A stretch of 40,489 nt of DNA, from positions 1-40,489 of the forward strand of contig CALLLW010000032.1 of the NCBI GenBank assembly GCA_938007995.1, written 5' to 3'. This DNA comes from an uncultured Granulosicoccaceae bacterium (GTDB lineage Bacteria > Pseudomonadota > Gammaproteobacteria > Granulosicoccales > Granulosicoccaceae). Below the pieces are notes generated by a model. The model was not told where the DNA came from, did not search any database, and saw only the letters and a list, made by a program, of their open reading frames with translations. This document shows positions 33,261-40,489 of this stretch, one piece after another; position 1 is the stretch's first letter; every line of letters begins with the position of its first letter. A program made the position numbers and the translations under genes.

Positions 33261-33509
33261 CTATTTTTTTACGTTTTTTCTTTTTTCTTTCATCGCCTCT
33301 GTCATAGCATCATCATCCTTGTCAGTGAGCTCAAATTCGTTACTCATTGCTCTGGTCTGGGCATCTTTATCTTTCTTGTTGGCATGAGCACCAACTCTTG
33401 TTTCTTTCATCGCCTCAGTCATCTGATCGTCGCCGTTCTTTGCCGGATCCTTTGGAATTGATTGGCTCATGGCATCTTGCATTGCGTCTTTCTTGTTGTC
33501 ATTGCTCAT
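33261..33509 (-). CDS. Small hydrophilic protein with internal repeat
   Basis: An 82-residue highly charged protein with no hydrophobic core and a likely disordered structure. Two copies of a motif DD(Q/A)MTEAMKE(T/K)R occur, and the Met-Asp-Ala pattern DAMQDAMSQS is related. AAGGAA lies eight to ten bases before the ATG. It lies in a run of small stress-type genes. I do not recognise a named family. Composition resembles desiccation or general-stress hydrophilins, but this is inference. Confidence 0.65.
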   Translation of the reverse strand: MSNDNKKDAMQDAMSQSIPKDPAKNGDDQMTEAMKETRVGAHANKKDKDAQTRAMSNEFELTDKDDDAMTEAMKEKRKNVKK

Positions 33510-33604
33510 TGGGTATTTCCTTGCTTGGGTTGTTCAGTTATGTCGTGATATTTGGTAGTTAATTCAAAGTACGCTTTGTGAGCTTGTCGGTTGCGTCATG
33601 TATC

Positions 33605-33811
33605 TTACTGATGACTAAGCTCGCTGTTTTCGCCTTGGTTGTTTGCGTCTGGAGAATCGTCGTTTGACTCTACAGGTACTGGTGTGTTGTCACTTACACC
33701 GTCGTCCTTATCTTTGTCTTTGTCATCAGACTCATCGACGGTTTCACTGGCAACTTCCGACCTTTTACTTGTGCCTTCATCATTGGCGTATGTCGCTGTT
33801 GTGCCACTCAT
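33605..33811 (-). CDS. Small acidic disordered protein
   Basis: A 68-residue protein from ATG 33811, rich in Asp, Ser and Lys (DESDDKDKDKDDGVSDN), without hydrophobic stretches. A TTG four codons upstream (33823) is an alternative start. Two copies of the recurrent palindrome lie upstream: an exact site at 33950-33962 and a one-mismatch site at 33845-33857. No family is recognised. The Asp-Lys repeat could reflect low-complexity drift, but the motif sites support a real, regulated gene. Confidence 0.5.
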   Translation of the reverse strand: MSGTTATYANDEGTSKRSEVASETVDESDDKDKDKDDGVSDNTPVPVESNDDSPDANNQGENSELSHQ

Positions 33812-33844
33812 GAACAAGCCCAATCACAGACACAACAGAAGAGC

Positions 33845-33857
33845 TCTATTTTTTACA
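33845..33857. promoter_or_regulatory. Variant motif before small acidic protein gene
   Basis: On the minus strand it reads TGTAAAAAATAGA, one base from the motif, and ends 33 bases before the ATG at 33811. Confidence 0.35.
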
Positions 33858-33949
33858 ATGCACCGTCGATCCACTTCTGCAATTGCATAGAAAAGCATCG
33901 ATACTCAAATTTAAGACAGAGGGTGCCATGTTTGCCCGGCCTGGTCGAC

Positions 33950-33962
33950 TGTAAAAACTACA
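33950..33962. promoter_or_regulatory. TGTA-N5-TACA palindrome upstream of small acidic protein gene
   Basis: TGTAAAAACTACA, identical to the site at 23836-23848. It lies 138 bases before the small acidic protein start. GGTCGAC adjoins it, as also at 39293-39305. Confidence 0.5.
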
Positions 33963-34061
33963 TCGTTGCATATAACGTAGTATCCATCATATTTTTGAGT
34001 CTGCATACCAACGTTTACCAGATTACGGACGCGGTTCTACTATAAGACAAGCTCGGTGTGC

Positions 34062-34243
34062 CAGTGGGCTGTGCGGAAAGTTCGATAACACTTTTGTTCG
34101 CCACAGTCGCCATAGCCGCGTTAACCATAGTTGATAGAGAATGGCTCGACGTAGGCCCTGCTATGCCTGCGTTTTTTCACGCAAGCTCAACCGACTGTGG
34201 CTATGAAAAGTTTGTTACCGAACTTACTGCACATAATGTCTAG
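34062..34243. mobile_element. MITE-like palindromic element, copy 2
   Basis: A 182-bp relative of the element at 17569-17735. The left end AGTGGGCTGTGCGGAAAGTT, the central CGACGTAGGCCCTGCTATGC and the right inner arm AAAAGTTTGTTACCGAACTT are shared. Copy 2 has about 15 extra bases before the centre and a decayed right terminus (CTGCACATAATGTCTAG). No coding capacity. It lies between the small acidic protein gene and the DUF1328 gene. Confidence 0.85.
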
Positions 34244-34309
34244 CGGATCGTTGTCGAATAACAGTGCGGGTTAGACTTACTAAGAGGCAGAAAAAGCACG
34301 CTGCTATGT

Positions 34310-34322
34310 TGTTAAAATTACA
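34310..34322. promoter_or_regulatory. Variant motif upstream of DUF1328 gene
   Basis: TGTTAAAATTACA, one base from the motif, ends 72 bases before the DUF1328 ATG. Confidence 0.4.
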
Positions 34323-34394
34323 CGCATCAGCCAGTCGGATTTCAAATTGAGTAACATACAGCTTCTCAAGTTTCATCTTTTGAAGGAGAGTCAT

Positions 34395-34559
34395 ATGTTA
34401 AATTGGGCACTTACATTTTTTGTCTTAGCCGTTATCGCAGGATTACTTGGCTTCAGCGGAATCGCTGGCTCTGCGGCGTCAATCGCACAGATATTGTTTT
34501 TGTTATTTATCGTATTGACAATCGTGGCTTTTCTTCGTGGTCGAAAACCTCCAGTGTAG
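34395..34559 (+). CDS. DUF1328 small membrane protein
   Basis: A 54-residue protein, almost entirely two membrane helices: MLNWALTFFVLAVIAGLLGF, then GIAGSAASIAQILFLLFIVL. This is the standard DUF1328 (YtjA-like) layout. Members are induced by stress in several bacteria, with no established function. AGGAG lies seven bases before ATG 34395, so the longer open frame starting at 34347 is not the real start. A motif variant is 72 bases upstream. It is monocistronic. Confidence 0.93.
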   Translation: MLNWALTFFVLAVIAGLLGFSGIAGSAASIAQILFLLFIVLTIVAFLRGRKPPV

Positions 34560-34833
34560 TCAGTCCAATATGACCGTGCGATGCGGTTTGTCGGCAGGTT
34601 CACCTTCGTTGGCCGCAATTGTTAAACCGATCCGTCGCTTGCCTTACTCGTCGATTCGTTCGATCTGTTGCCGAGATACTTCTGTTGTTCTACTGAAGTA
34701 GGTCGATATTTAGTGTGCTTAGCAGAGCTTCTACCAGTAGCCAGGTAGAAGGACAACGGTAGAAGACGCGCAAGCAAGTACCGCTGTGTTATTTTTGCAC
34801 GCACATATGTGTCGATAGCAAGCTGGAAAGTAC

Positions 34834-35355
34834 ATGGAGTTGATGGCGGTCCTGCTGGCGCTTGCGCTGAACGCTGGGCTGCTATTCATGACTTTAGGAT
34901 GCGCGCCACTCCCCGGCTAATTACAGATCGGTTTTGTGGGTGCTGGTGTCGATATCGGCAGTGCCGATCAGCCGAACACTACTGTGGATCTCGGCATCAC
35001 ATCACTGCTATTTACAATCGGTCTGAAGCTGCGCTTTTCGATAATTTCGCAACGCTATATCGTACTTCCCACCCTGTTACACATGGCAGCTGGCGGGCCA
35101 CTTACCGCAGGGGCAATCGTTCTGGCGGGTATGGTTCACACTCCCCTCGCGTTTGATGGCTTGATCGTCCTTTGACACCGGTATTCGCGTTGTCTTTTCC
35201 AGCACAGTGTACGCGGTACAGATTTTTAAAGAGCAAGGTGACAGTCAGTCGTTTCATGCGGCGATTGCAATCGGCATATTCGTGATTAAAGACGTGCTTG
35301 TTGTTGCTTATCTTGTGGTCGTATCGGGTAAACTGCCGTCACTGTGCTCTTTACA
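34834..35355 (+). pseudogene. CPA2 cation:proton antiporter (KefB-like), decayed
   Basis: Fragments of a KefB-like antiporter lie in order. ATG 34834 opens MELMAVLLALALNAGLLF, which meets a TAA at 34918-34920. The same frame then reads LQIGFVGAGVDIG and LGITSLLFTIGLKLRFSII until a TGA near 35174. A shifted frame gives SSTVYAVQIFKEQGDSQSF and IAIGIFVIKDVLVVAYLVVV, ending SGKLPS, after which similarity stops. Intact family members are over 500 residues with a 12-helix exchanger, so this covers only about the first third with at least one nonsense and one frameshift change. The gene cannot make a working antiporter. The end point is approximate. Confidence 0.8.
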
Positions 35356-35661
35356 CAAATTTTGCATTGTGCATTTACAACCTATGAATGCCGATACTGT
35401 CGTGTCTTATGGAACGACTTGGCCATGGGGAATTGCGACTGCTATTTGACATAATAGCAGCGTTCCGTGCCCATGAACTCTTTTAGCTATTTCAGTTTAA
35501 GGGTGGTTTAGGTGCCTTGACTATCGGTACCGACTTAGCCGTTGCCAATCCTGATAGAGCTGCAGAGCTGTGTAAAAACACGTCCTCAAAAACCGGGTGT
35601 AGCCAGATAACAATGCTTTGGTGTAAAATTTACAAAAGCCAACGCTCACCGCAGATACCTA
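35356..35661. other. Control region before hybrid kinase
   Basis: No gene is supported in these 306 bases. The exact motif TGTAAAATTTACA lies at 35622-35634, and a similar half-site TGTAAAAACACG lies at about 35572. Confidence 0.55.
35622..35634. promoter_or_regulatory. TGTA-N5-TACA palindrome at hybrid kinase promoter
   Basis: TGTAAAATTTACA, an exact and nearly fully symmetric member, ends 27 bases before the kinase ATG. This is closer to the gene than at other sites, so it may act by a different geometry, such as repression. Confidence 0.5.
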
Positions 35662-37515
35662 ATGGATCACCATCAGTACGCCTCATTTCCGGTAGTCATT
35701 GCAGCGGTGCAGCTGGATGGGTCAACGGTAAGCTGCCATTACCCAACAACAGAGTTGCTCACTGCCAATTTTGATCCTGGTACTCCTTTCAGCACGATGC
35801 CATGGTGGTCCGGTCCGACTCCGGATTTTTATGAACTATTGAAAGCTGCAGCTGCCGGGCAAAGTAAAAGTGTATCCAGTGTACCTTATCTGTCTGCAAT
35901 CGGTGAAACCCGGGCAATGGAACTTTGGGTACACCCGTTGAAAGCGTCTGAAGAAAGTGACGCCGCTGTCGTAATCACCGGCACTGACACCACTTCACTC
36001 CGGGAGCATGTCAATGCACTGACCATAAGTGAAACAAAATTCAGAGAGATGAGCCACGCACTTCCGGCCCTTGTGTGGATGCATGATGCGCAAGGCAGAC
36101 ATGAGTTTGCAAACCAAACGTTTTGCGAGTTTTTTGATGTAACGCAAGAACAACTGCAAGGTGACAAATGGCAGATGCTGGTCCACCCGGAAGACACGCA
36201 CTACACGGAGAAGTTCTATCAATCTGTTAAGCATAAGACTTCTTTCCATGCTGAGGTTCGAGCCAAAAATAGTTCGGACGAATGGCGTCAACTTGAGTCA
36301 TATGCCAGACCGCACTTTACAGAAGACAATAGTTTCAACGGATTCGTAGGTGTGACCGTTGACATCACCGAGCGTAAAGAGGCAATCAAATCACTGACAG
36401 ATGCAGCACGCCAAAAGAGCACTTTTCTGGCAACGCTTGCGCACGAACTTAGAAATCCGCTGCTTCCAATTCTAACAGGTTCCGAGCTTTTGCAACTCGA
36501 CCAATCTATAAGTAAAGACGGTCAAGACACTGTCGAAACGATCAAACGCCAAGCAAGCCATCTTGCACGTTTGGTTGACGATATTCTCGATGTTAACCGC
36601 CTCGATCAGGGAGTATTCAGCATCCAGCCTTCTGTAGTTTGCATGCAGAGTGTGGTCACTACAGTAATTGATGATTTATGCAAACGTATCACCGACAAAG
36701 CGCATAATGTAGAGGTAATCTCGACGAATGACTCCGTTCAGGTATGGGGGGATGAGGTAAGGTTGATTCAGGCACTTACCAACGTTATCTCTAACGCAAT
36801 ACGTTGTACTCCAGCAAGCGGCAAGCTACAGGTAAAAATCACTGCCAACGAGTCAATCTGTGAAGTGTTAGTAGTCGATAACGGCCCCGGTATAAAACCG
36901 GATGAGATTGAACATATATTCGACCTTTACTACAGCACTCATACTGATTCTATACGTGGTGAAATCAGCCTGGGTATAGGTCTATGGCTTGCAAAGTCGA
37001 TATTAAAAAAGCACGGTGGCGATGTAGTCCCTGTAAAGAAAGAATACGGATCGGGGGCAACTTTCAAATTGACCGTACCTCTGGCAACAGAATCACAGCT
37101 GTCAATTGCAGTTTCTGCTTTGAAACCGGACATTGGCCTACAAACCGGTGAGCCACGACGCGTTGTAATTGTGGAAGACAGCGATGATGTCGCAAACACG
37201 CTGGCCAATGCGGTAAAACATTATGGGGGAGTACCTCATATTGAGTCGGATGCCGATAATGTCATCGATGTGATCAAATCCTTCGAACCGGACATCGTCA
37301 TTCTGGATATCGGGTTACCCACTATCAGCGGTATTCAGGCAGCGCAAAAAATTCGCGCAGAGCTCGGCTCCGACTCGCCAAAGTTAGTAGCACTTAGCGG
37401 CTGGTCTGATGATGAGCATGCGACAAGCGCGAATCAAGCAGGGTTTGATATCTACCTGGTGAAACCCGTTACTTTGAATGAGATTGGTGAACTTATTGCC
37501 GAGACCATTGTTTAG
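35662..37515 (+). CDS. PAS-histidine kinase-REC hybrid
   Basis: A 617-residue cytosolic hybrid kinase. The first 115 residues look PAS-like but degenerate. A clear PAS/PAC unit follows (about 125-240), from FREMSHALPALVWMHDAQG to GFVGVTVDITERKEA. HisKA has His261 in LATLAHELRNPLLPI. The ATPase domain has NVISNAIRCTP, VVDNGPGI and LGIGLWLAKSI. The C-terminal receiver (about 500-615) has VIVEDSDD, Asp549 in IVILDIGLPT and Lys601 in YLVKPV. It can thus pass phosphate from His to Asp within itself and needs an HPt or other receiver downstream. The motif site lies directly before it. There is no nearby output regulator gene. Confidence 0.93.
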   Translation: MDHHQYASFPVVIAAVQLDGSTVSCHYPTTELLTANFDPGTPFSTMPWWSGPTPDFYELLKAAAAGQSKSVSSVPYLSAIGETRAMELWVHPLKASEESDAAVVITGTDTTSLREHVNALTISETKFREMSHALPALVWMHDAQGRHEFANQTFCEFFDVTQEQLQGDKWQMLVHPEDTHYTEKFYQSVKHKTSFHAEVRAKNSSDEWRQLESYARPHFTEDNSFNGFVGVTVDITERKEAIKSLTDAARQKSTFLATLAHELRNPLLPILTGSELLQLDQSISKDGQDTVETIKRQASHLARLVDDILDVNRLDQGVFSIQPSVVCMQSVVTTVIDDLCKRITDKAHNVEVISTNDSVQVWGDEVRLIQALTNVISNAIRCTPASGKLQVKITANESICEVLVVDNGPGIKPDEIEHIFDLYYSTHTDSIRGEISLGIGLWLAKSILKKHGGDVVPVKKEYGSGATFKLTVPLATESQLSIAVSALKPDIGLQTGEPRRVVIVEDSDDVANTLANAVKHYGGVPHIESDADNVIDVIKSFEPDIVILDIGLPTISGIQAAQKIRAELGSDSPKLVALSGWSDDEHATSANQAGFDIYLVKPVTLNEIGELIAETIV

Positions 37516-37706
37516 ATGGGCTATTCATTTTCATCAAGTTGATATGATAAGCCATGTAAAACATAATCAACCGGGTGATTGATAAGTTTGTCGTTGTAGC
37601 GTTTGCTTGCCGGCTGTCTGCTAAAGGTCGCCTACTGATCAAATAACCTTTTACAGCAGACATAACAATTAACGTCAGCTCTGTGATTACAAAGCAGACC
37701 ATTGAC

Positions 37707-37754
37707 AACAGGCCAGAGAACAGGCCAGAGAACAGGCCAAAGAACAGGCCAGAG
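37707..37754. repeat. 12-bp tandem repeat, four units
   Basis: AACAGGCCAGAG occurs four times in a row, with one base changed in the third unit. It sits just after the 3' end of the SDR gene. On the minus strand it would encode Gly-Leu-Phe-Ser repeats in a doubtful open frame. Confidence 0.9.
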
Positions 37755-37758
37755 ACGC

Positions 37759-38565
37759 TCAACCAAGCGTGCTAATAACTGATTCGATTGCATCAACCAT
37801 TAGTTTGTTTTTTGCATCATCCAGTGCATCCGGGTGGGGATCAGCAAACGCTTTTTTATCGTTGTCATAATATCGACCCGATGCGGACGCAAATTCCTGG
37901 CTCAACGATGCGCGCTTCAGAATGTCTGCGCCTACACTGAGATCATTACCATCGGTGCCATAGGCTTCTTTCACCATTTTGCTGCCGAGAAACGAAGACG
38001 GATTCACTGCAATAAGCGCAGGTGTGTCGGACCCGAGTGTCTTGGCCAGATAAAACGTCCACATCGTCAATGCTAGCTTACTCTGTGCGTAGGCATCGCT
38101 GTCTGACAAGTGATGTTTTCCACTAAAGGCGGCCAGATCCACCGCCGCCTGTGCCGCCGAAGACAGGTTAATCACCCGGCCGGATTCAGACATTGCAGGA
38201 GTTAATAACCGGGTCAGCAAATAAGGTGCAACTGTATTTACGATGAAGCGAATGTCATAACCATCGTCTGTTGTTGGTGCTTTTGTCTTGAATATACCCG
38301 CGTTATTTATCAGCACATCAATGACTGCATTGTGTTCGGTTACTTTCTCTGCAAGTTTCCTTACGTCAGAAAGATCGGATAAGTCTGCAATATAGGAACG
38401 TAAAGGTCCTACGCCGGGTATTGTCGATAGATCTTGTATTACTTTTTCAATGGCATCGTCACTTCGCCCATGTAACAGTAGCGTGTGGCCTTCGGGGGCT
38501 AATAATTTTGCCGTTTCAAAGCCAATCCCACCGGTAGCACCTGTGATGAGTATCGTTCTGGTCAT
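37759..38565 (-). CDS. Short-chain dehydrogenase/reductase
   Basis: A 268-residue SDR enzyme using NAD(H) or NADP(H). The cofactor loop is TGATGGIG near the N-terminus, followed by HGRSDD, the structural VLINNAGIF motif, the catalytic Ser in INLSSAAQ and the catalytic YAQSK. The second half is typical of the retinol-dehydrogenase-like group (AVNPSSFLGSKM). ATG 38565 places the N-terminus as expected (MTRTILITG); an ATG five codons upstream is less likely. The substrate is unknown. It is a single gene. Confidence 0.92.
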   Translation of the reverse strand: MTRTILITGATGGIGFETAKLLAPEGHTLLLHGRSDDAIEKVIQDLSTIPGVGPLRSYIADLSDLSDVRKLAEKVTEHNAVIDVLINNAGIFKTKAPTTDDGYDIRFIVNTVAPYLLTRLLTPAMSESGRVINLSSAAQAAVDLAAFSGKHHLSDSDAYAQSKLALTMWTFYLAKTLGSDTPALIAVNPSSFLGSKMVKEAYGTDGNDLSVGADILKRASLSQEFASASGRYYDNDKKAFADPHPDALDDAKNKLMVDAIESVISTLG

Positions 38566-38751
38566 AGCCTGTAATTCCATATGTAAATGAGCGAGTTCGA
38601 ATCGCGCGGAGAATTTCGTGATTCGTCGTATTGAGACCTTGCAGGAGCGCTGCAGGAAGAATCAAAAGTAAGCAGTGACATCTCCATAGTGCTCGACAGA
38701 TGTCGGCTACAGGATGTTAGAGCGCGAGTTATATTAGCTGCTTTCAGGTTT

Positions 38752-39225
38752 CTACGTGCGCCACTTCTTTAGCTGGTCGCGTAGCTCGTCAATTGCAACA
38801 CCTGTGGCTTGCTTCATCTTTTCAGCGGATTGGGTGAACTCTTTTTGAAGGGTCGGCCCTCTTTCCTGCCAAAAGTCTTCGGCTTCCATTTTCGCGAGTG
38901 CTGCTTTTAGTTCAGCTTCATCCACCACTTGCTCGCCGGTTTTCGATGCCCTCTGCAAGTAGGTTTCAAAAACCTCCTTCGATTCGACGAGCATATCGCG
39001 AGCTTCCATTGCTCCGAGGTGTGCTTTCATTTGCGCCGTATCAGAAAGCTCTTCACCAGACTCAAGCGCCTCCTTCAACTTCTCTCCGATTTGGTCAAAG
39101 CGCCGCTCTATTGAGTTTTTCAGATCATCGCCGTCTATCTCATCAGCAGCCTCTTTGATCTTTGCATTCAGCTCATTTATATCCTGCTGTGAGCTTCGTA
39201 TGTAATTTCTAAGCTTTTCATCCAT
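38752..39225 (-). CDS. Helical coiled-coil protein with duplicated motif
   Basis: A 157-residue protein predicted to be nearly all helix and rich in Glu, Lys and Ala, with no signal or membrane segment. A repeated segment is visible: AQMKAHLGAMEARDMLVES at about residues 64-82 and AELKAALAKMEAEDFWQER at about 104-122. The C-terminus KMKQATGVAIDELRDQLKKW is amphipathic. I do not recognise the family. The exact motif TGTAAAATCTACA lies 67 bases before the start, which places it with the stress genes. Confidence 0.75.
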   Translation of the reverse strand: MDEKLRNYIRSSQQDINELNAKIKEAADEIDGDDLKNSIERRFDQIGEKLKEALESGEELSDTAQMKAHLGAMEARDMLVESKEVFETYLQRASKTGEQVVDEAELKAALAKMEAEDFWQERGPTLQKEFTQSAEKMKQATGVAIDELRDQLKKWRT

Positions 39226-39292
39226 TGTATTTTCCGGTTCTGAATCGAGGTGCCACAGAGCTTAAATGACAAGCCCTCTCAAGCCCGGAAAT

Positions 39293-39305
39293 TGTAAAAT
39301 CTACA
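39293..39305. promoter_or_regulatory. TGTA-N5-TACA palindrome upstream of coiled-coil gene
   Basis: TGTAAAATCTACA, an exact member, 67 bases before the ATG at 39225. In the direction of the gene it reads TGTAGATTTTACA. Confidence 0.55.
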
Positions 39306-39403
39306 TGGTCGACTCATCTGACCGGTTCTTATCGCGATCATCGGCCATTGCTCGTGCTCAACAGCCTGAGGGCCCGTGAACACTCCGATCTAATACGACC
39401 TGT

Positions 39404-39769
39404 CTAATACACAAGTTCCACTATTACAACCCGCAGTTCAGCTAGACTGACCGGCTTTTCCAGGATTCGGTACACTATTAAGTCCTTCGATGCGGCAGAT
39501 AATCCACGCACCGACATTCCGGTAATAAATACAAGTAGAAGATCAGGGTTTTCGCGCTGCAATTTTCTTGCGATATCAACGCCGGTTCTGGCTTGTTTTA
39601 GGTCCCAGTCGGTGATGACAGCATTGATACAATGTTTTGCTGCCAGTTCCATTGCCCGGTCATAGTCATGACTCTCGATGGCAGTACAGCCGCACTGTTC
39701 AACCACCCTGCATACCACTTCGCGCAAGTTGTGATCGTCGTCTACTACCAAAACTGAAGGTTTTACCAT
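39404..39769 (-). CDS. CheY-like single-domain response regulator
   Basis: A 121-residue receiver domain with VLVVDDDHNL, phospho-acceptor Asp54 in AVITDWDLK, switch Thr in VFITGMS and Lys105 in ILEKPVSL. There is no output domain. It could receive phosphate from the nearby hybrid kinase at 35662-37515, although the two genes are on opposite strands and 1.9 kb apart. Length is normal for the family. No ribosome site stands out. Confidence 0.9.
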   Translation of the reverse strand: MVKPSVLVVDDDHNLREVVCRVVEQCGCTAIESHDYDRAMELAAKHCINAVITDWDLKQARTGVDIARKLQRENPDLLLVFITGMSVRGLSAASKDLIVYRILEKPVSLAELRVVIVELVY

Positions 39770-39934
39770 GACATGACTCTGTACTCTTACACCGAAGCAC
39801 AGTGGCGTCAGTTGGTTATTCTCGCACTTTCAGTGTTGCATCGAAACACGATGTAACTGAATCCAGGCCAGCAACAGCAGGTAGATGAAAAGCTAACTCA
39901 CCGGTTTCTTCTCCACTTTTTACTGATTAATGAT

Positions 39935-40123
39935 TTATGTCCGATTCTCATTTTTTTCAGACGCTTTATCGGCGCGGTCATTTATTTCACCCAGCACGCC
40001 TTTGGGGTCTATATCTTTGTTCCGCCCGGCGCTGTCATTCTTGCCCGCACCACTCTGTTCAGGATACGCGTCACCTGCGCGCGAGCGTTTGTCGTCATCC
40101 TTATTGCCGTTGCCGGAATTCAT
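39935..40123 (-). CDS. Small hydrophilic protein
   Basis: A 62-residue Gly, Asn and charge-rich protein (NSGNGNKDDDKRSRAGDAYP, then GVLGEINDRADKAS), likely disordered. ATG 40123 has AGGTGAG nearby as ribosome site; a GTG three codons upstream is possible. An imperfect motif (TGTAAGATTTCCA on the minus strand) lies at 40240-40252. No known family is recognised. Confidence 0.55.
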   Translation of the reverse strand: MNSGNGNKDDDKRSRAGDAYPEQSGAGKNDSAGRNKDIDPKGVLGEINDRADKASEKNENRT

Positions 40124-40350
40124 GAAACTCACCTCACTAATACGATTGCAACTTGCCGGTGATCCGGTGCAAGACCGACTCCATTCGCAGTGCCCATGTC
40201 ACGAATACTACGCGTAAGTTGTGTTGACACACGGTGATTTGGAAATCTTACAAATGCCGAGGTATAACAATTTGTTCCTTGTAGGCCAAATTTATCGATC
40301 CCCAAAACGAACCGGTGCTTAACTGGTGTAGCGGAACAAACACTATAATT

Positions 40351-40489
40351 AGAGCCTGCTGAAAAACTCGTAAGCCTATAAAACAAGGCTAAAAGTGGAA
40401 AAACAGGTAAACTGGTGCACGAGAATCTGAACAGACCCTCAAAAAGGCGTGCACCAGTGATCAGAGAAGACAACGAAAATCAGCTTAGC
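40351..40489 (+). mobile_element. Probable insertion-sequence left end (runs off window)
   Basis: From 40351 the sequence AGAGCCTGCTGAAAAACTCG looks like the terminal inverted repeat of an insertion sequence. An open frame then begins, perhaps at GTG 40415, and reads RPSKRRAPVIREDNENQLS up to the window edge, as an N-terminal piece of a transposase would. Within it, CTGGTGCAC and GTGCACCAG are inverted repeats. The family cannot be decided from this short piece. Confidence 0.45.

Noticed and set aside
35208..35220. Exact TGTA-N5-TACA (TGTACGCGGTACA)
   Set aside because: It encodes part of the antiporter relic, lacks the A/T-rich inner bases of the other sites and is not before a gene; probably chance.
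37493..37762. Minus-strand 89-codon frame with Gly-Leu-Phe-Ser repeats starting at a TTG
   Set aside because: It arises from the 12-bp tandem repeat, overlaps the end of the hybrid kinase gene, has no ribosome site and matches no family.
1..40489. CRISPR arrays, tRNA or rRNA genes
   Set aside because: The tandem repeats seen have short units without spacers, and no cloverleaf or rRNA-like sequence was noticed.

Overview
The window reads as chromosomal DNA of a free-living, probably aquatic gammaproteobacterium. The evidence is outer-membrane beta-barrels, lipoprotein signals, a GT9 heptosyltransferase-type enzyme, an NDH-2, a bacteriophytochrome, and a YqjD/YqjE/YqjK-like set of envelope stress proteins. 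A Granulosicoccus-like organism is only a guess. No rRNA, tRNA, CRISPR array or complete insertion sequence was seen.

Layout. 1-2.7 kb is a patchy accessory segment: a truncated ATP-dependent DNA ligase, then a GT9 plus DUF6165 pair lying between two 35-bp direct repeats. 2.7-6 kb holds a beta-barrel protein and a divergent two-component pair. 6-8.3 kb has a VapBC toxin-antitoxin pair, two gene remnants and an HVA1/Tudor protein. 8.3-10.6 kb has NDH-2 and another beta-barrel protein. 10.7-15.5 kb is a red-light signalling gene cluster on the minus strand: REC-histidine kinase, single-domain response regulator, heme oxygenase and bacteriophytochrome. 15.9-34.6 kb is dense in proteins typical of general stress and envelope stress: CsbD, a broken PRC-barrel gene, azoreductase, amphi-Trp, a kinase with an RsbR-like N-terminus, DUF4112, App1 with an alpha/beta hydrolase, DUF1269, a Gsp26-type protein, BON lipoprotein, DUF883, YqjE, DUF2254, YihY, a desulforedoxin-like peptide, small acidic proteins and DUF1328. 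34.8-40.5 kb has a decayed CPA2 antiporter, a PAS-kinase-REC hybrid, an SDR enzyme, a coiled-coil protein, a CheY-like regulator, another small hydrophilic protein and the apparent left end of an insertion sequence.

How the genes may work together. The most notable signal is a 13-bp palindrome, TGTA-N5-TACA, usually TGTAAAAT(C/T)TACA or its reverse complement. It occurs exactly at least six times in intergenic DNA, with several close variants, mostly just upstream of the small stress-type genes and two of the histidine kinases. In five cases the site or variant ends 65-72 bases before the start codon. I infer an uncharacterised regulon that ties the scattered stress genes and sensor kinases together. 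Two copies of a roughly 170-bp palindromic MITE-like element, several short tandem repeats and at least four decayed genes show that the region is being remodelled.
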